Shown here: positions 52,319 through 61,047 of the stretch, in pieces | Numbering within the stretch: position 1 is the stretch's first letter | Layout: each line of letters opens with the position of its first letter | Assembly: GCA_050008575.1 (NCBI GenBank) | Contig: JBEKMJ010000015.1 | Coordinates: 1 to 64,000, forward strand | Direction: 5' to 3' | Source: Bog-159 sp050008575 | Lineage (GTDB): Bacteria > Acidobacteriota > Terriglobia > Bryobacterales > Bryobacteraceae | DNA length: 64,000 nucleotides | Program-made: the position numbers and the translations under genes | Notes under the pieces: generated by a model | Seen by the model: the letters and a program-made list of their open reading frames with translations, nothing else | Databases searched by the model: none | Told to the model about the DNA's origin: nothing

Positions 52319-53487
52319 AACGGCGCGATGAAGTGGCGTTGGCGCGCGCGAGTGCGTGCGTGGCGTTGAGCGTGGCGTTGGGCCTGGCTTTTGTGCTGGC
52401 GCTCTCTGGCTGCAGCGCGCAAGGCAAGGGCGACCCCAAGGCTGAAGCACCGCCGCCCGCCCAGGTCGAGCGCGTCCAGAGCGCGGGCCTGTTCAAGGTG
52501 GACGATCCCGCGAAATTCCCGCTGGTCGCCGCGGGCCAGATTAGCGCGGCGCCCGAGTTGAACGTCACCGGCGTGGTTGGCCCCGATATATCGCGGACCA
52601 TTCCGGTAATTACGCTGGCATCCGGCCGCGTCATCGAGGTGCTTGCCCGGCTGGGGGACACCGTTACCAAGGGTCAGCTCCTGATGAAAGTGCAGAGCGC
52701 GGATATCGCCGGGGCATATTCGGATTACGAGCAGGCGCTGGCCGACCAAACCTTGGCCAAGGCGCAACTCGACCGCTCCAAGATTCTTTTCGACAAGGGC
52801 GCCATCGCGCAGAAAGATCTGGAAGTGGCCCAGGACACCGCGACGAAGGCGCAGGTCACGGTCAAGACCACGCTCGACCACTTACGCGTGCTGGGCGCGG
52901 ATCCGGATCGCCCCTCCGCGATTGTAGAAGTCCGCGCGCCCGCCGCGGGCGTGATCACCGACCAACAGGTGACCACCGCCGCCGGCGTACAGGGATTGGC
53001 CTCTCCGAATCCATTCACCATCTCGGATCTCTCGCATATATGGGTGCTTTGCGATGTATATGAGAACGACCTTTCGCAAGTGCATCTCGATGAGTACGCG
53101 GACGTCAGGCTGAACGCTTATCCGGACCGGGTTTTCAAGGGGCGCATCGGCAACATCAGCCCCGTGTTGGATGCCAACCTGCACACGGCCAAAGTCCGGC
53201 TGGAAATGCCGAATCCGGAAGGATCGATGCGCCTTGGCATGTTCGTTACATCCACGTTTCACGGTTTGAAGAAAGAGACGCATGCCACGGTCCCGGCGCC
53301 GGCGGTCCTGCATTTGCATGACCGCGACTGGGTCTACGTCCCCGTAGACGGCGGGCAGTTCCGGCGCCTGGAAGTAACCGGCGGCAAGATGCTGCCGGGC
53401 AACTTGCAGGAGATCGTGGCCGGCGTCCGGCCGGGCCAACAGGTGGTCTCGAACGCGCTGGTCTTGCAAGCCACGGCGGAACAATAA
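52315..53487 (+). CDS. RND-efflux periplasmic adaptor lipoprotein (CusB/CzcB-like)
   Basis: 390 residues. The N-terminal signal ends at a lipobox LALSGCSAQGKGD, so it is anchored to the inner membrane by lipid. It has a lipoyl/hairpin arrangement: VITLASGRVIEVLARLGDTV and TKGQLLMKVQSADIAGAYSD, helical hairpin QALADQTLAKAQLDRSKILF to EVAQDTATKAQVTVKTTLDH, then VEVRAPAAGVITDQQVTTAA, beta-barrel HIWVLCDVYENDLSQVHLDE and MP domain LEVTGGKMLPGNLQEIVAGV. Bridges the RND pump and outer channel. ATGA overlap with the TolC gene. Confidence 0.93.
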   Translation: MKRRDEVALARASACVALSVALGLAFVLALSGCSAQGKGDPKAEAPPPAQVERVQSAGLFKVDDPAKFPLVAAGQISAAPELNVTGVVGPDISRTIPVITLASGRVIEVLARLGDTVTKGQLLMKVQSADIAGAYSDYEQALADQTLAKAQLDRSKILFDKGAIAQKDLEVAQDTATKAQVTVKTTLDHLRVLGADPDRPSAIVEVRAPAAGVITDQQVTTAAGVQGLASPNPFTISDLSHIWVLCDVYENDLSQVHLDEYADVRLNAYPDRVFKGRIGNISPVLDANLHTAKVRLEMPNPEGSMRLGMFVTSTFHGLKKETHATVPAPAVLHLHDRDWVYVPVDGGQFRRLEVTGGKMLPGNLQEIVAGVRPGQQVVSNALVLQATAEQ

Positions 53488-53498
53488 TACAGTGAAAC

Positions 53499-54176
53499 AT
53501 GACTAAAGAAGAAGTTCGGGCACGCATTGAAGAGATCGGAATTATTCCCGCAGTCCGCCTGTCTTCCACCGCGGACGCGCGGTTTGCCGCGGAATCGATT
53601 TACCGGGCGGGACTGACCATCGCCGAGATTACCATGACGGTGCCCGGCGCGCTGGATCTGATTTCGGCGCTGTTGCGGGACTTTCCGGACATGGTGGTGG
53701 GCGCCGGAACGGTGCTGGACGCGGATACGGCGCGGCGCGCGGTGGAAGCCGGCGCGCGGTTCATTACCAGCACCGGAATGGACGCGAGCGTGGTGGGGCT
53801 GGCCGTGGAAGAAGGCGTCCTGGTGCTGCCGGGCGCGTTGACTCCCACCGAGATCATCGGCGCATGGAAGGCGGGCGCCGATTTCGTGAAGGTGTTTCCC
53901 TGCACACCGCTGGGCGGAGATAGCTATATCAGGGCGCTGAAAGTGGCTTTGCCGCAGATCCGCCTGGTCGCCGGAGGCGGCGTACAGCAGCATACCGCCG
54001 GGCACTACATTACCGCGGGCGCCAGCGCCATCGGTGTCGGCAAGGAGTTGGTCACCAATGAAGCGATTCGCCTGCGCAAGTCGGAATGGATACTGGAGCT
54101 GGCGCACCGGTTTATGGCCATTGTGAAGAACGCCCGCGCGCATACGCCATCGGCAAATGTGGTTACTTTTAAATAA
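53499..54176 (+). CDS. KDPG/KHG aldolase (2-dehydro-3-deoxyphosphogluconate aldolase)
   Basis: 225 residues, a class I TIM-barrel aldolase. The catalytic Glu region is LTIAEITMTVPGALDLI, the phosphate and substrate loop is MVVGAGTVLDADTARRAVEA, and the Schiff-base Lys is in WKAGADFVKVFPCTPLGG. IRLVAGGGVQQHTAGHYITA and ASAIGVGKELV complete the fold. Cleaves KDPG to pyruvate and glyceraldehyde-3-phosphate in the Entner-Doudoroff route, or a related keto acid. Unusually it sits eleven bases after cusB and 21 before cusA, inside a metal efflux operon, on the same strand. Intact. Confidence 0.93.
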   Translation: MTKEEVRARIEEIGIIPAVRLSSTADARFAAESIYRAGLTIAEITMTVPGALDLISALLRDFPDMVVGAGTVLDADTARRAVEAGARFITSTGMDASVVGLAVEEGVLVLPGALTPTEIIGAWKAGADFVKVFPCTPLGGDSYIRALKVALPQIRLVAGGGVQQHTAGHYITAGASAIGVGKELVTNEAIRLRKSEWILELAHRFMAIVKNARAHTPSANVVTFK

Positions 54177-54197
54177 CCTTAGCCGCACGACACGCCG

Positions 54198-57100
54198 ATG
54201 ATTCGCCGACTCGTCGATTTCTCGCTCAATAACCGCCTGCTGGTGGTGGCTCTCGCCATCCTGCTATTTGCGTGGGGCGTTATTTCGTTCAAGAATCTGC
54301 CCATCGAAGCATACCCCGATGTAGCTAACAACTACGTACAGATCATCACCCAATGGCCGGGCCGCGCGGCCGAAGAAGTCGAGCAGCAGGTCACGATCCC
54401 GATTGAAATCGTAATGAACGGGCTGCCACACCTGGAGCACCTGCGCTCCACTTCGCTGTTTGGACTCTCCAGTGTGATGCTGATCTTCGACGACGCTTCG
54501 GACAACGATTGGAACCGGCAGAAGGCGCTGGAAAGACTGTCGGAGGTCGCCCTTCCCAACAACCTGCAGCCGCAGATCGGCTCGGACTACAGTCCGGTCG
54601 GCCAGATTTACTGGTACTCGCTGCAGAGCGCCAAGCCCGAGTACGACCTGATGGAATTGAAGGCTCTGGAAGACTGGGTTCTGGAGAAGCAATTCAAGTC
54701 GGTTCTAAATGTGGTGGATGTCAGCAGCTTCGGAGGCATCACCAGGGAATACCAGGTAGCCATCGACCCCAACAAACTGGTGGAATACGCTCTGAACATC
54801 GGCGATGTGGAGCAGCAACTAACCAACAATAACGTAAATGCGGGAGGCAGTTTCATACAGCAGGGCCTGCAACAGATCAACGTGCGCTCCGTGGGACTCT
54901 TCGATAACGTACAGGATATCGGAAAGACCGTCCTCAAGACTCAAAACGGCACGCCCATTCACATTCGAGATATCGCGACGGTGATGCAGGGGCCCAAGAT
55001 CCGGCTGGGCCGTATAGGCCATGCGATACACCGCAAGGATGGAAAGATCGTCGACAACGACGACGTGATAGAAGGCATCGTGCTGCTGCGCAAAGGCGCG
55101 GAATCGGATGCCACGCTGGAGGCCATTCACGAGAAAGTGAAAGAGCTGAACGAGCACATTCTTCCCAAGGGCGTGAAAGTGGTTCCGTTCCTCGATAGAA
55201 GCGATCTGGTGCACTATACGACCCATACCGTCTTGCACAACCTGACGGAGGGGATCGTTCTGGTGGCGATTATCCTCTTCATGTTTCTGGGGAACGCCCG
55301 CGGCGCCCTGATTGTCGCCATCACGATTCCATTTTCGCTTTTGTTCGCGTCGATCTGCCTGGACCTCAACCACATCCCCGCCAATCTGTTATCCCTCGGC
55401 GCGTTGGATTTCGGCATGGTGGTGGACGGCGCGGTGGTGATGGTGGAGAATATCGTCCGGCATTTGGGACACCGGGGCGGCCCGCCGCGGCCCGTGGTGG
55501 AGCGCATTCGCGAGGCGGCCCACGAAGTGCAACGGCCCGTGTTTTACGCCATCGGGATTATCATCACCGCGTATCTGCCCATCTTCACGCTGCAGAGCGT
55601 AGAGGGCCGGCTGTTCAAGCCGATGGCCTGGACGGTGGCCTTCGCGTTGCTAGGTGCGCTGCTGTTTTCGATGGTCCTGGCCCCCGTATTGGCCAGTTTG
55701 GCGTTCGGCCAGAACACGCGCGAGTGGCGTAATCCGGCGCTGACGTGGCTGATAGGGCGCTATCGCGCAACGCTGCGCCTGGCCATTCGCGCCCGCTGGG
55801 TCACGGTGGGCGTGGCGGGCGCTTGCATGGCGGTGGCCGGCTGGCTGGGCTCCAGCGGCTTGATCGGTTCCGAGTTCCTGCCGCACCTCGATGAAGGCGC
55901 CATTTGGGCGCGCGGTACGCTGGCTCCCAGCACCGGCCCGGACGAGGGCAACCGGCTGATGACGCAGGCGCGCCTCATTCTGGCCTCATTTCCGGAGGTT
56001 ACGCAGGTGGTTTCGCAGGTCGGACGTCCCGACGATGGCACCGATACCACGGGCTTTTTCAACACCGAATATTTCGTCGACTTGGAGCCCAAGGGTCTTT
56101 GGCGGCCGGTGTTCAAGGAAAATAAGGTTGAGCTGATCGCCGCGATGGACCGCGAGTTGGAGAAAATACCCGGCGTGCTCTGGAATTTCTCGCAGCCGAT
56201 CGCGGATAACATGGAAGAAGCCGTAAGCGGCGTGAAGGGCGAACTGGCCATCAAGATATACGGCGAGGACCTGGTGCAGCTCGAACAAACCGGCGATCAG
56301 ATCGTCAACGTGATGCGAAACATCAAGGGCGTCGAGGATTTGGGCCTGTTTCGCGTCATCGGCCAGCCCAATCTCAATTTTGTGGTGGACCGGGACCAGG
56401 CCGCCCGGTATGGGCTCAACGTGTCCGACGTACAGGACGCCATCCAGACCGCGGTGGGAGGCAATGCGGTCAGCCAGGTCTTGCAGGGCGAACGGCGCTA
56501 CGACCTGGTGCCGCGATATACGGCTCCCTATCGCGACACTAAGGAAGCCATCCAGAACATTCGTTTGCTGGCGCCCACCGGCGAGCGCGTCTCGTTGGCG
56601 CAGCTTTCGAAAGTCGAGGTGAAGGATGGCGCCTCGGAGATCTATCGCGAGGCGAATTCCCGCTATGTCGCCATCAAGTACAGCGTGCGCGGCCGCGACC
56701 TCGGCAGCACCGTGCAAGAAGCCATCCGGGATGTGGGCCGGCAGGTGAAGCTGCCGGAGGGCTACACCATCAATTGGGCGGGTGAGTATGCCAGCCAGCA
56801 GCGCTCCCAGAGGCGGCTGATGATCGTACTGCCGGTTACCATCCTGGTGATCTTCATCATCCTGTATACGATGTTCCACTCATTCAAATGGGCCACGCTG
56901 ATGCTGGCGAACATCGCGATGGCGCCTTTGGGCGGACTATTGGCGCTGCTGATCACCGGCACGCACTTCAGCGTGTCGTCCGGAGTCGGCTTCCTGGCGC
57001 TTTTCGGCGTTTGCGTGCAGACCGGCGTGATCATGCTGGAGTACATCAACCAGCTTCGCGCGCGCGGCCATTCGGTGATGGACGCCGCGGTCGAGGGCGC

Positions 57101-57341
57101 GGTTCTGAGGCTCCGGCCCATCATGATGACGACCCTGGTGGCCACCCTGGGATTGCTGCCCGCGGCGATGTCGCGCGCCATCGGTTCCGACTCCCAACGT
57201 CCGTTCGCGATCGTCATCGTGGGAGGCCTGATGGTCGCCATGCTGATGAACATCTTCCTGCTGCCCACGCTGTACGTCTGGGTGGCCGGCGATCAGGACG
57301 TGCTGCCCAGGCCCGAGGCCGATTTCGAAGAATCGGTGTAG
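54198..57341 (+). CDS. Heavy-metal RND efflux pump (CusA/CzcA-like)
   Basis: 1047 residues with the twelve-helix RND layout and two periplasmic pore domains. Helix 4 carries the HME-group signature DFGMVVDGAVVMVEN, which in this family supplies proton-relay and metal-export acidic residues. Other landmarks: opening IRRLVDFSLNNRLLVVALAI, VFYAIGIIITAYLPIFTLQS, FLPHLDEGAIWARGTLAP, and the C-terminal GFLALFGVCVQTGVIMLEYI and RPIMMTTLVATLGLLPAAMS. It exports metal ions such as copper, silver, zinc or cobalt, driven by protons. The metal cannot be told from sequence. Last large gene of the operon with TolC and the adaptor. Confidence 0.93.
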   Translation: MIRRLVDFSLNNRLLVVALAILLFAWGVISFKNLPIEAYPDVANNYVQIITQWPGRAAEEVEQQVTIPIEIVMNGLPHLEHLRSTSLFGLSSVMLIFDDASDNDWNRQKALERLSEVALPNNLQPQIGSDYSPVGQIYWYSLQSAKPEYDLMELKALEDWVLEKQFKSVLNVVDVSSFGGITREYQVAIDPNKLVEYALNIGDVEQQLTNNNVNAGGSFIQQGLQQINVRSVGLFDNVQDIGKTVLKTQNGTPIHIRDIATVMQGPKIRLGRIGHAIHRKDGKIVDNDDVIEGIVLLRKGAESDATLEAIHEKVKELNEHILPKGVKVVPFLDRSDLVHYTTHTVLHNLTEGIVLVAIILFMFLGNARGALIVAITIPFSLLFASICLDLNHIPANLLSLGALDFGMVVDGAVVMVENIVRHLGHRGGPPRPVVERIREAAHEVQRPVFYAIGIIITAYLPIFTLQSVEGRLFKPMAWTVAFALLGALLFSMVLAPVLASLAFGQNTREWRNPALTWLIGRYRATLRLAIRARWVTVGVAGACMAVAGWLGSSGLIGSEFLPHLDEGAIWARGTLAPSTGPDEGNRLMTQARLILASFPEVTQVVSQVGRPDDGTDTTGFFNTEYFVDLEPKGLWRPVFKENKVELIAAMDRELEKIPGVLWNFSQPIADNMEEAVSGVKGELAIKIYGEDLVQLEQTGDQIVNVMRNIKGVEDLGLFRVIGQPNLNFVVDRDQAARYGLNVSDVQDAIQTAVGGNAVSQVLQGERRYDLVPRYTAPYRDTKEAIQNIRLLAPTGERVSLAQLSKVEVKDGASEIYREANSRYVAIKYSVRGRDLGSTVQEAIRDVGRQVKLPEGYTINWAGEYASQQRSQRRLMIVLPVTILVIFIILYTMFHSFKWATLMLANIAMAPLGGLLALLITGTHFSVSSGVGFLALFGVCVQTGVIMLEYINQLRARGHSVMDAAVEGAVLRLRPIMMTTLVATLGLLPAAMSRAIGSDSQRPFAIVIVGGLMVAMLMNIFLLPTLYVWVAGDQDVLPRPEADFEESV

Positions 57342-57389
57342 GCCGCGATCGATCCGGTGGCGCTATATTGGCATAATCGGACCTTAACC

Positions 57390-57418
57390 TAGACTTTACA
57401 TTCAGGCTGGAGTATAAT
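57390..57418 (+). promoter_or_regulatory. Probable sigma-70 promoter
   Basis: TAGACT (57390-57395) and a perfect TATAAT (57413-57418) are separated by 17 bases. It lies 19 bases before the ATG of the 34-residue peptide, so the leader would be very short and begin at or near the ribosome-binding GGGAGG. Confidence 0.65.
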
Positions 57419-57437
57419 CGCAATCGGGAGGATGCTT

Positions 57438-57542
57438 ATGCGCCCGTTGGATATCCCCGAAATGTTGATCGCCTTGGGCTTGATCGCCATCCTGGCCTGG
57501 GCCATCTACGATTGGAAGCACCGCCGGCACACGCCGCGGTAG
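57438..57542 (+). CDS. 34-residue single-helix membrane peptide
   Basis: The ATG at 57438 follows CGGGAGG by six bases; an ATG at 57432 is too close to that site. The peptide begins MRPLDIPEMLIALGLIAILA, continues as one membrane helix (about residues 9-24), and ends in a basic tail WKHRRHTPR. It has its own TATAAT promoter and directly follows the metal efflux pump gene, similar in size and place to small CydX- or KdpF-like pump accessories. Function inferred from position only; no homologue is known to me. Confidence 0.6.
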   Translation: MRPLDIPEMLIALGLIAILAWAIYDWKHRRHTPR

Positions 57543-57706
57543 CGCCCGCATCTACCTCGTCCGGCCGCGTCCGGCGTTACGCGTGCGCGTGGCCGCGCCG
57601 TTTCCGCAAGTGGTTCTGCCGCGCGAGCGCACCGTGATCGTTTTGGGGCTTGGCTTTCACTGTACGCCTCTCACTGTACGCCTTGATTCGGCGGTAAACT
57701 TGAGTC

Positions 57707-57934
57707 ATGGGCAGGGCAAGTGAGGATGGGCTCGAGGACTTCCGGCTAGACCGCACACAATTTTCCGTCGTCCACTTGACGGATCCGGACGATGCGGTTG
57801 AATACTGGTTGTCCCGCCCGGTCGAAGAGCGGCTGCGAGCGCTCGAACTCTTGCGAAGGACCTTCTATGGCTATACCAGCGCTAGCGAGGGACTTCAAAG
57901 AGTTCTTGAAGTCGCTCAACTCGAACCGCGTTGA
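57707..57934 (+). CDS. Small hypothetical protein, possible antitoxin partner
   Basis: 75 residues from an ATG at 57707: acidic start (GRASEDGLEDFRLDRTQFSV), then DPDDAVEYWLSRPVEERLRA and a helix LELLRRTFYGYTSASEGLQR. The segment VEYWLSRPVEERLRALELLR resembles short proteins often found before nucleotidyltransferase genes. It overlaps the next gene by 68 bases in another frame, which suggests translational coupling. Role as antitoxin is a guess from position. The 164 bases upstream (57543-57706) show nothing but a duplicated TCACTGTACGCC. Confidence 0.65.
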   Translation: MGRASEDGLEDFRLDRTQFSVVHLTDPDDAVEYWLSRPVEERLRALELLRRTFYGYTSASEGLQRVLEVAQLEPR

Positions 57935-58319
57935 ATACCTGTTGATTGGCGGGTACGCGGTCGGCATCTACGGTCATATCAGGGCCACGAACGACCTCGA
58001 TGTGTGGGTCAAAATTAGTCCCGAAAACGCCGCCAGAATCGACTGCGCGCTTCGGGAGTTCGGATTCGCGGCGGTAGGGCTGGCCCCCGGCCTTTTTCTG
58101 GAGCGGAATAACGTGGTTCGCATGGGACTGCCACCCATTCGGATTGAGATCCTCACTTCTATCTCCGGAGTCGAGTTCGAACCGTGCTACGTCGAAAGAG
58201 AGACGATCCGGATTGAGGAAATAGAGGTTCCCGTGATCGGTCTGGCTCGCCTGCGGCAAAACAAGGCGGCCAGCGGGCGGGCCAAGGACCTGGCGGATCT
58301 GGAGAACCTGCCTGAGTAG
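57867..58319 (+). CDS. Nucleotidyltransferase-like protein (DUF6036/AbiEii-like)
   Basis: The start is placed at the ATG at 57867, with CGAAGGA before it, giving MAIPALARDFKEFLKSLNSN. 150 residues. The nucleotidyltransferase signature LIGGYAVGIYGHIRATNDLD with DLD as the metal pair is followed by WVKISPENAARIDCALREFG, the core segment GLPPIRIEILTSISGVEFEP and a C-terminal helix (VIGLARLRQNKAASGRAKDL). Such short polymerase-beta-fold proteins are found in toxin-antitoxin-like pairs and abortive infection systems, but many have no known role. Overlaps the 75-residue gene. Confidence 0.8.
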   Translation: MAIPALARDFKEFLKSLNSNRVEYLLIGGYAVGIYGHIRATNDLDVWVKISPENAARIDCALREFGFAAVGLAPGLFLERNNVVRMGLPPIRIEILTSISGVEFEPCYVERETIRIEEIEVPVIGLARLRQNKAASGRAKDLADLENLPE

Positions 58320-58361
58320 GCATTTTCGCCGATCATTAAGCACGAACCGCTCATTGACCAT

Positions 58362-59420
58362 TTACTTATACGCGATAGAAGCCATATCGATCGAGAAGCG
58401 GTACTTCACATCGGACTTGACCAGTCTCTCGTACGCCTCGTTGACCTTCTGGATTGGGATGACTTCGACATCGGCGGTGATGTTATGTGCGCTGCAAAAG
58501 TCGAGCATCTCCTGCGTCTCGGGGATACCGCCGATGGGAGAGCCGGACAGGCTGCGCCGTCCGAAGATCAGACCGAACACGGGGACGGCGAGGGGCCTCT
58601 CAGGCGCGCCGACCAGAGTGATGTTGCCATCGCGGCGGAGGAGTTGGATGTAGGCGTCGATGTCGTGATCGGCCGAAACCGCGTCTAAGATGAAGTCGAA
58701 GCTCCCGGCGTGCTTTTGCATCTCATCGGCGTTGCGGGAGACGACGACTTCGTCGGCGCCCAGCCGGAGCGCGTCCTCCTTCTTGTTGGGCGAGGTGGTG
58801 AAGACGACCACGTGAGCTCCGAGCGCGTGCGCGAACTTTACACCCATGTGGCCCAGTCCGCCAAGACCCACTACGCCAGCTTTCTTGCCTTTTGCGACGC
58901 CCCAGTGGCGCATGGGCGAGTAGGTTGTGATTCCAGCGCAGAGCAGCGGCGCGGTTCCGGCAAGATCGAGGTTGGAAGGAACATGCAGGACAAAGCGCTC
59001 ATCGACGACGACACTATCCGAGTAGCCGCCGTAGGTGACGCCTCCTAGGTGCTTATCGGGCGAGTTGTATGTAAGGGTCGCATTCCGGCAGAACTGCTCG
59101 AGGCCAGCCCGACACTCCGGGCAGGTGCGATCGGAATCCACCAGGCAGCCGACCGCGGCGAGGTCGCCAGGCTTGAACCCGGTGACTGCGGCCCCGGTCC
59201 CGGTGACGCGGCCGACGATCTCGTGGCCTGGGACGCACGGGTACACGGTCGGCATCACGCCGCTCCACTCATTACGGACCTGGTGCAGATCGGAGTGGCA
59301 GACGCCGCAGAATAGGATCTCGATGCGCACGTCGTGTTCGGTTGGATCGCGACGCGCGATGGTGGTGGCGGCCATCTGCGATGCCGCGCCGGCGGCGGAA
59401 TAAGCCTTCGCGTTGTACAT
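58362..59420 (-). CDS. Zinc-dependent alcohol dehydrogenase (YahK/cinnamyl type)
   Basis: 352 residues of the medium-chain dehydrogenase group. Catalytic zinc ligands are in EILFCGVCHSDLHQVRNEW and YPCVPGHEIVGRVTG. The structural zinc loop is GCLVDSDRTCPECRAGLEQF with a further C. The NADP fold is GVVGLGGLGHMGVKFAHALG, with LLCAGITTYSPMRHWGVAKG before it. It would reduce aldehydes, probably with NADPH. It is in a minus-strand operon with a cupin and an aldo/keto reductase, all three suggesting aldehyde or ketone handling, and divergent from an AraC regulator. Confidence 0.93.
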   Translation of the reverse strand: MYNAKAYSAAGAASQMAATTIARRDPTEHDVRIEILFCGVCHSDLHQVRNEWSGVMPTVYPCVPGHEIVGRVTGTGAAVTGFKPGDLAAVGCLVDSDRTCPECRAGLEQFCRNATLTYNSPDKHLGGVTYGGYSDSVVVDERFVLHVPSNLDLAGTAPLLCAGITTYSPMRHWGVAKGKKAGVVGLGGLGHMGVKFAHALGAHVVVFTTSPNKKEDALRLGADEVVVSRNADEMQKHAGSFDFILDAVSADHDIDAYIQLLRRDGNITLVGAPERPLAVPVFGLIFGRRSLSGSPIGGIPETQEMLDFCSAHNITADVEVIPIQKVNEAYERLVKSDVKYRFSIDMASIAYK

Positions 59421-59456
59421 GGATCGATGCTCCTGTTGGTTGTCTCTCGGCCCCGA

Positions 59457-59852
59457 TCAGGCCCTGTATTGTTCGTCGCCGACCTGTTCCATCCAGTCGA
59501 CAACCTCGCCGTCGAGCTTCTCCTGAATGGCGATGTGCGTCATGGCCGTAGTTGACGTGGCCCCGTGCCAGTGCTTCTCCCCGGGCGGGAACCAGACCAC
59601 GTCACCCGGCCGGACCTCCGCGATGGGTGCGCCTTCGCGTTGAACCCAGCCACAGCCTGCCGTGACGATCAGAGTCTGACCGAGCGGATGCGTATGCCAT
59701 GCAGTCCGCGCACCCGGCTCGAAAGTGACACTGGCGCCTTGCACGAGTGCCGGATCGGGTGCCTGAAAAAGCGGATCGATACGTACCGTGCCAGTGAACC
59801 ACTCCGATGGTCCCTTGACGGAAGGTTGCGAGCCAACTCTTTTGATTTCCAT
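59457..59852 (-). CDS. Cupin-domain protein
   Basis: 131 residues, a single cupin barrel. Motif 1 has GARTAWHTHPLGQTLIVTAG with the HXH metal pair, and motif 2 has VWFPPGEKHWHGATSTTAMT. It begins MEIKRVGSQPSVKGPSEWFT. This kind of cupin is frequently found next to aldo/keto reductases and quinone- or carboxymuconolactone-related genes in proteobacteria, and is sometimes annotated as a carboxymuconolactone-type accessory. Catalytic role unproven. It lies between the aldo/keto reductase and the alcohol dehydrogenase on the same strand. Confidence 0.9.
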   Translation of the reverse strand: MEIKRVGSQPSVKGPSEWFTGTVRIDPLFQAPDPALVQGASVTFEPGARTAWHTHPLGQTLIVTAGCGWVQREGAPIAEVRPGDVVWFPPGEKHWHGATSTTAMTHIAIQEKLDGEVVDWMEQVGDEQYRA

Positions 59853-59877
59853 TTCATGAACTCCTTCGCGCGGTCGT

Positions 59878-60885
59878 TCAGCGGCCGGTCATCTGCTCCA
59901 GTTTTTCAGGGTACCGGGCGCCCTGCACCGTGATCTTTGAGGCGGCGCTCTCGATGTCACCGAGATCGGCGGGCGTGAGTTCGACTGACAATGCCCCGAT
60001 GTTTTCGTCCAGGCGATGTAGCTTGGTGGTGCCTGGGATCGGTACGATCCAGGGCTTCTGGGCCAGCAGCCAGGCAAGTGCGATCTGAGCGGGTGTCGCC
60101 TTCTTCCTTTCCCCGATGCTGGCCAGCAGATCGATGAGGGCCTGATTGGCCTTGAGAGCCTCCGGCGTGAAGCGCGGCAGGGTGCTGCGGAAGTCGGTGC
60201 TGTCGAACTTCGAGTTTTCGTCGATCTTGCCCGTGAGGAAGCCCTTGCCCAGCGGGCTGTAGGCCACAAAACCGATTCCGAGTTCCTCAAGAGTGGGTAT
60301 CACTTCGGCCTCAGGGCGTCGCCACCACAGCGAGTATTCGTTCTGGAGGGCCGTGACCGGCTGCACTGCGTGCGCGCGGCGGATGGTTTGCACTCCCGCT
60401 TCGGAAAGGCCAAAATGCTTGACCTTGCCTTCCCGGATCAGGTCCTTCACCGCGCCGGCTACGTCTTCAATCGGCACGTCCGGGTCGACGCGATGCTGAT
60501 AGAACAAGTCGATGACATCCACCTTCAGCCGCTTGAGCGAGCCCTCGGCGGCCTGCTTGATGTGCTCCGGCCTGCTGTTCAGGCCCGGCAGACCCTTCAT
60601 GCCGCGGGGGTCGAGATTCGGGCTGAGGTCGAATCCGAATTTGGTGGCAATGGCCACCTGGTCGCGGAGCGGAGCGAGAGCTTCGCCCACGAGTTCTTCG
60701 TTCAAGAACGGGCCGTAGACCTCCGCGGTGTCGAAGAATGTGACGCCGCGCTCGACCGCCGCCCGTATGAGCGCGATCATTTCCGGCTTGTCTTTGGGCG
60801 GACCGTAAGAAAAGCTCATTCCCATGCAGCCCAACCCGAGGGCTGAAACTTCCAAGTTGCTTTTTCCCAATTTGCGCTTCTGCAT
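59878..60885 (-). CDS. Aldo/keto reductase
   Basis: The start is placed at the ATG at 60885 with GGAGAAAC before it (MQKRKLGKSNLEVSALGLGC); an open frame to 61020 is leader. 335 residues of the AKR barrel. The catalytic tetrad is visible: Asp and Tyr in VTFFDTAEVYGPFLNEELVG, Lys in VAIATKFGFDL and His in DLFYQHRVDPDVPIEDV. The NADPH site is near IVPIPGTTKLHRLDENIG. It is first in the operon with the cupin and alcohol dehydrogenase, transcribed away from the AraC gene, which probably regulates it. Confidence 0.93.
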   Translation of the reverse strand: MQKRKLGKSNLEVSALGLGCMGMSFSYGPPKDKPEMIALIRAAVERGVTFFDTAEVYGPFLNEELVGEALAPLRDQVAIATKFGFDLSPNLDPRGMKGLPGLNSRPEHIKQAAEGSLKRLKVDVIDLFYQHRVDPDVPIEDVAGAVKDLIREGKVKHFGLSEAGVQTIRRAHAVQPVTALQNEYSLWWRRPEAEVIPTLEELGIGFVAYSPLGKGFLTGKIDENSKFDSTDFRSTLPRFTPEALKANQALIDLLASIGERKKATPAQIALAWLLAQKPWIVPIPGTTKLHRLDENIGALSVELTPADLGDIESAASKITVQGARYPEKLEQMTGR

Positions 60886-61047
60886 TGTTTCTCCTTCGGA
60901 ACCGTTTTCCTCATCTCCAGAATAGGATTTTGCGCCATGGAAGCGGTATCCCGATCCTTCCGATTTATTGCCTATTTCTCTTGCAACAAGGCAAGACTGT
61001 TCATGGACGCACTCCGGCAAGCTATCCTGGAGGCAGAGGAGAGCGAA

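Noticed and set aside
57342..57706. tRNA or other RNA gene in the gaps after cusA
   Set aside because: No cloverleaf, anticodon arm or CCA end could be built by eye; only the promoter and short peptide are supported.
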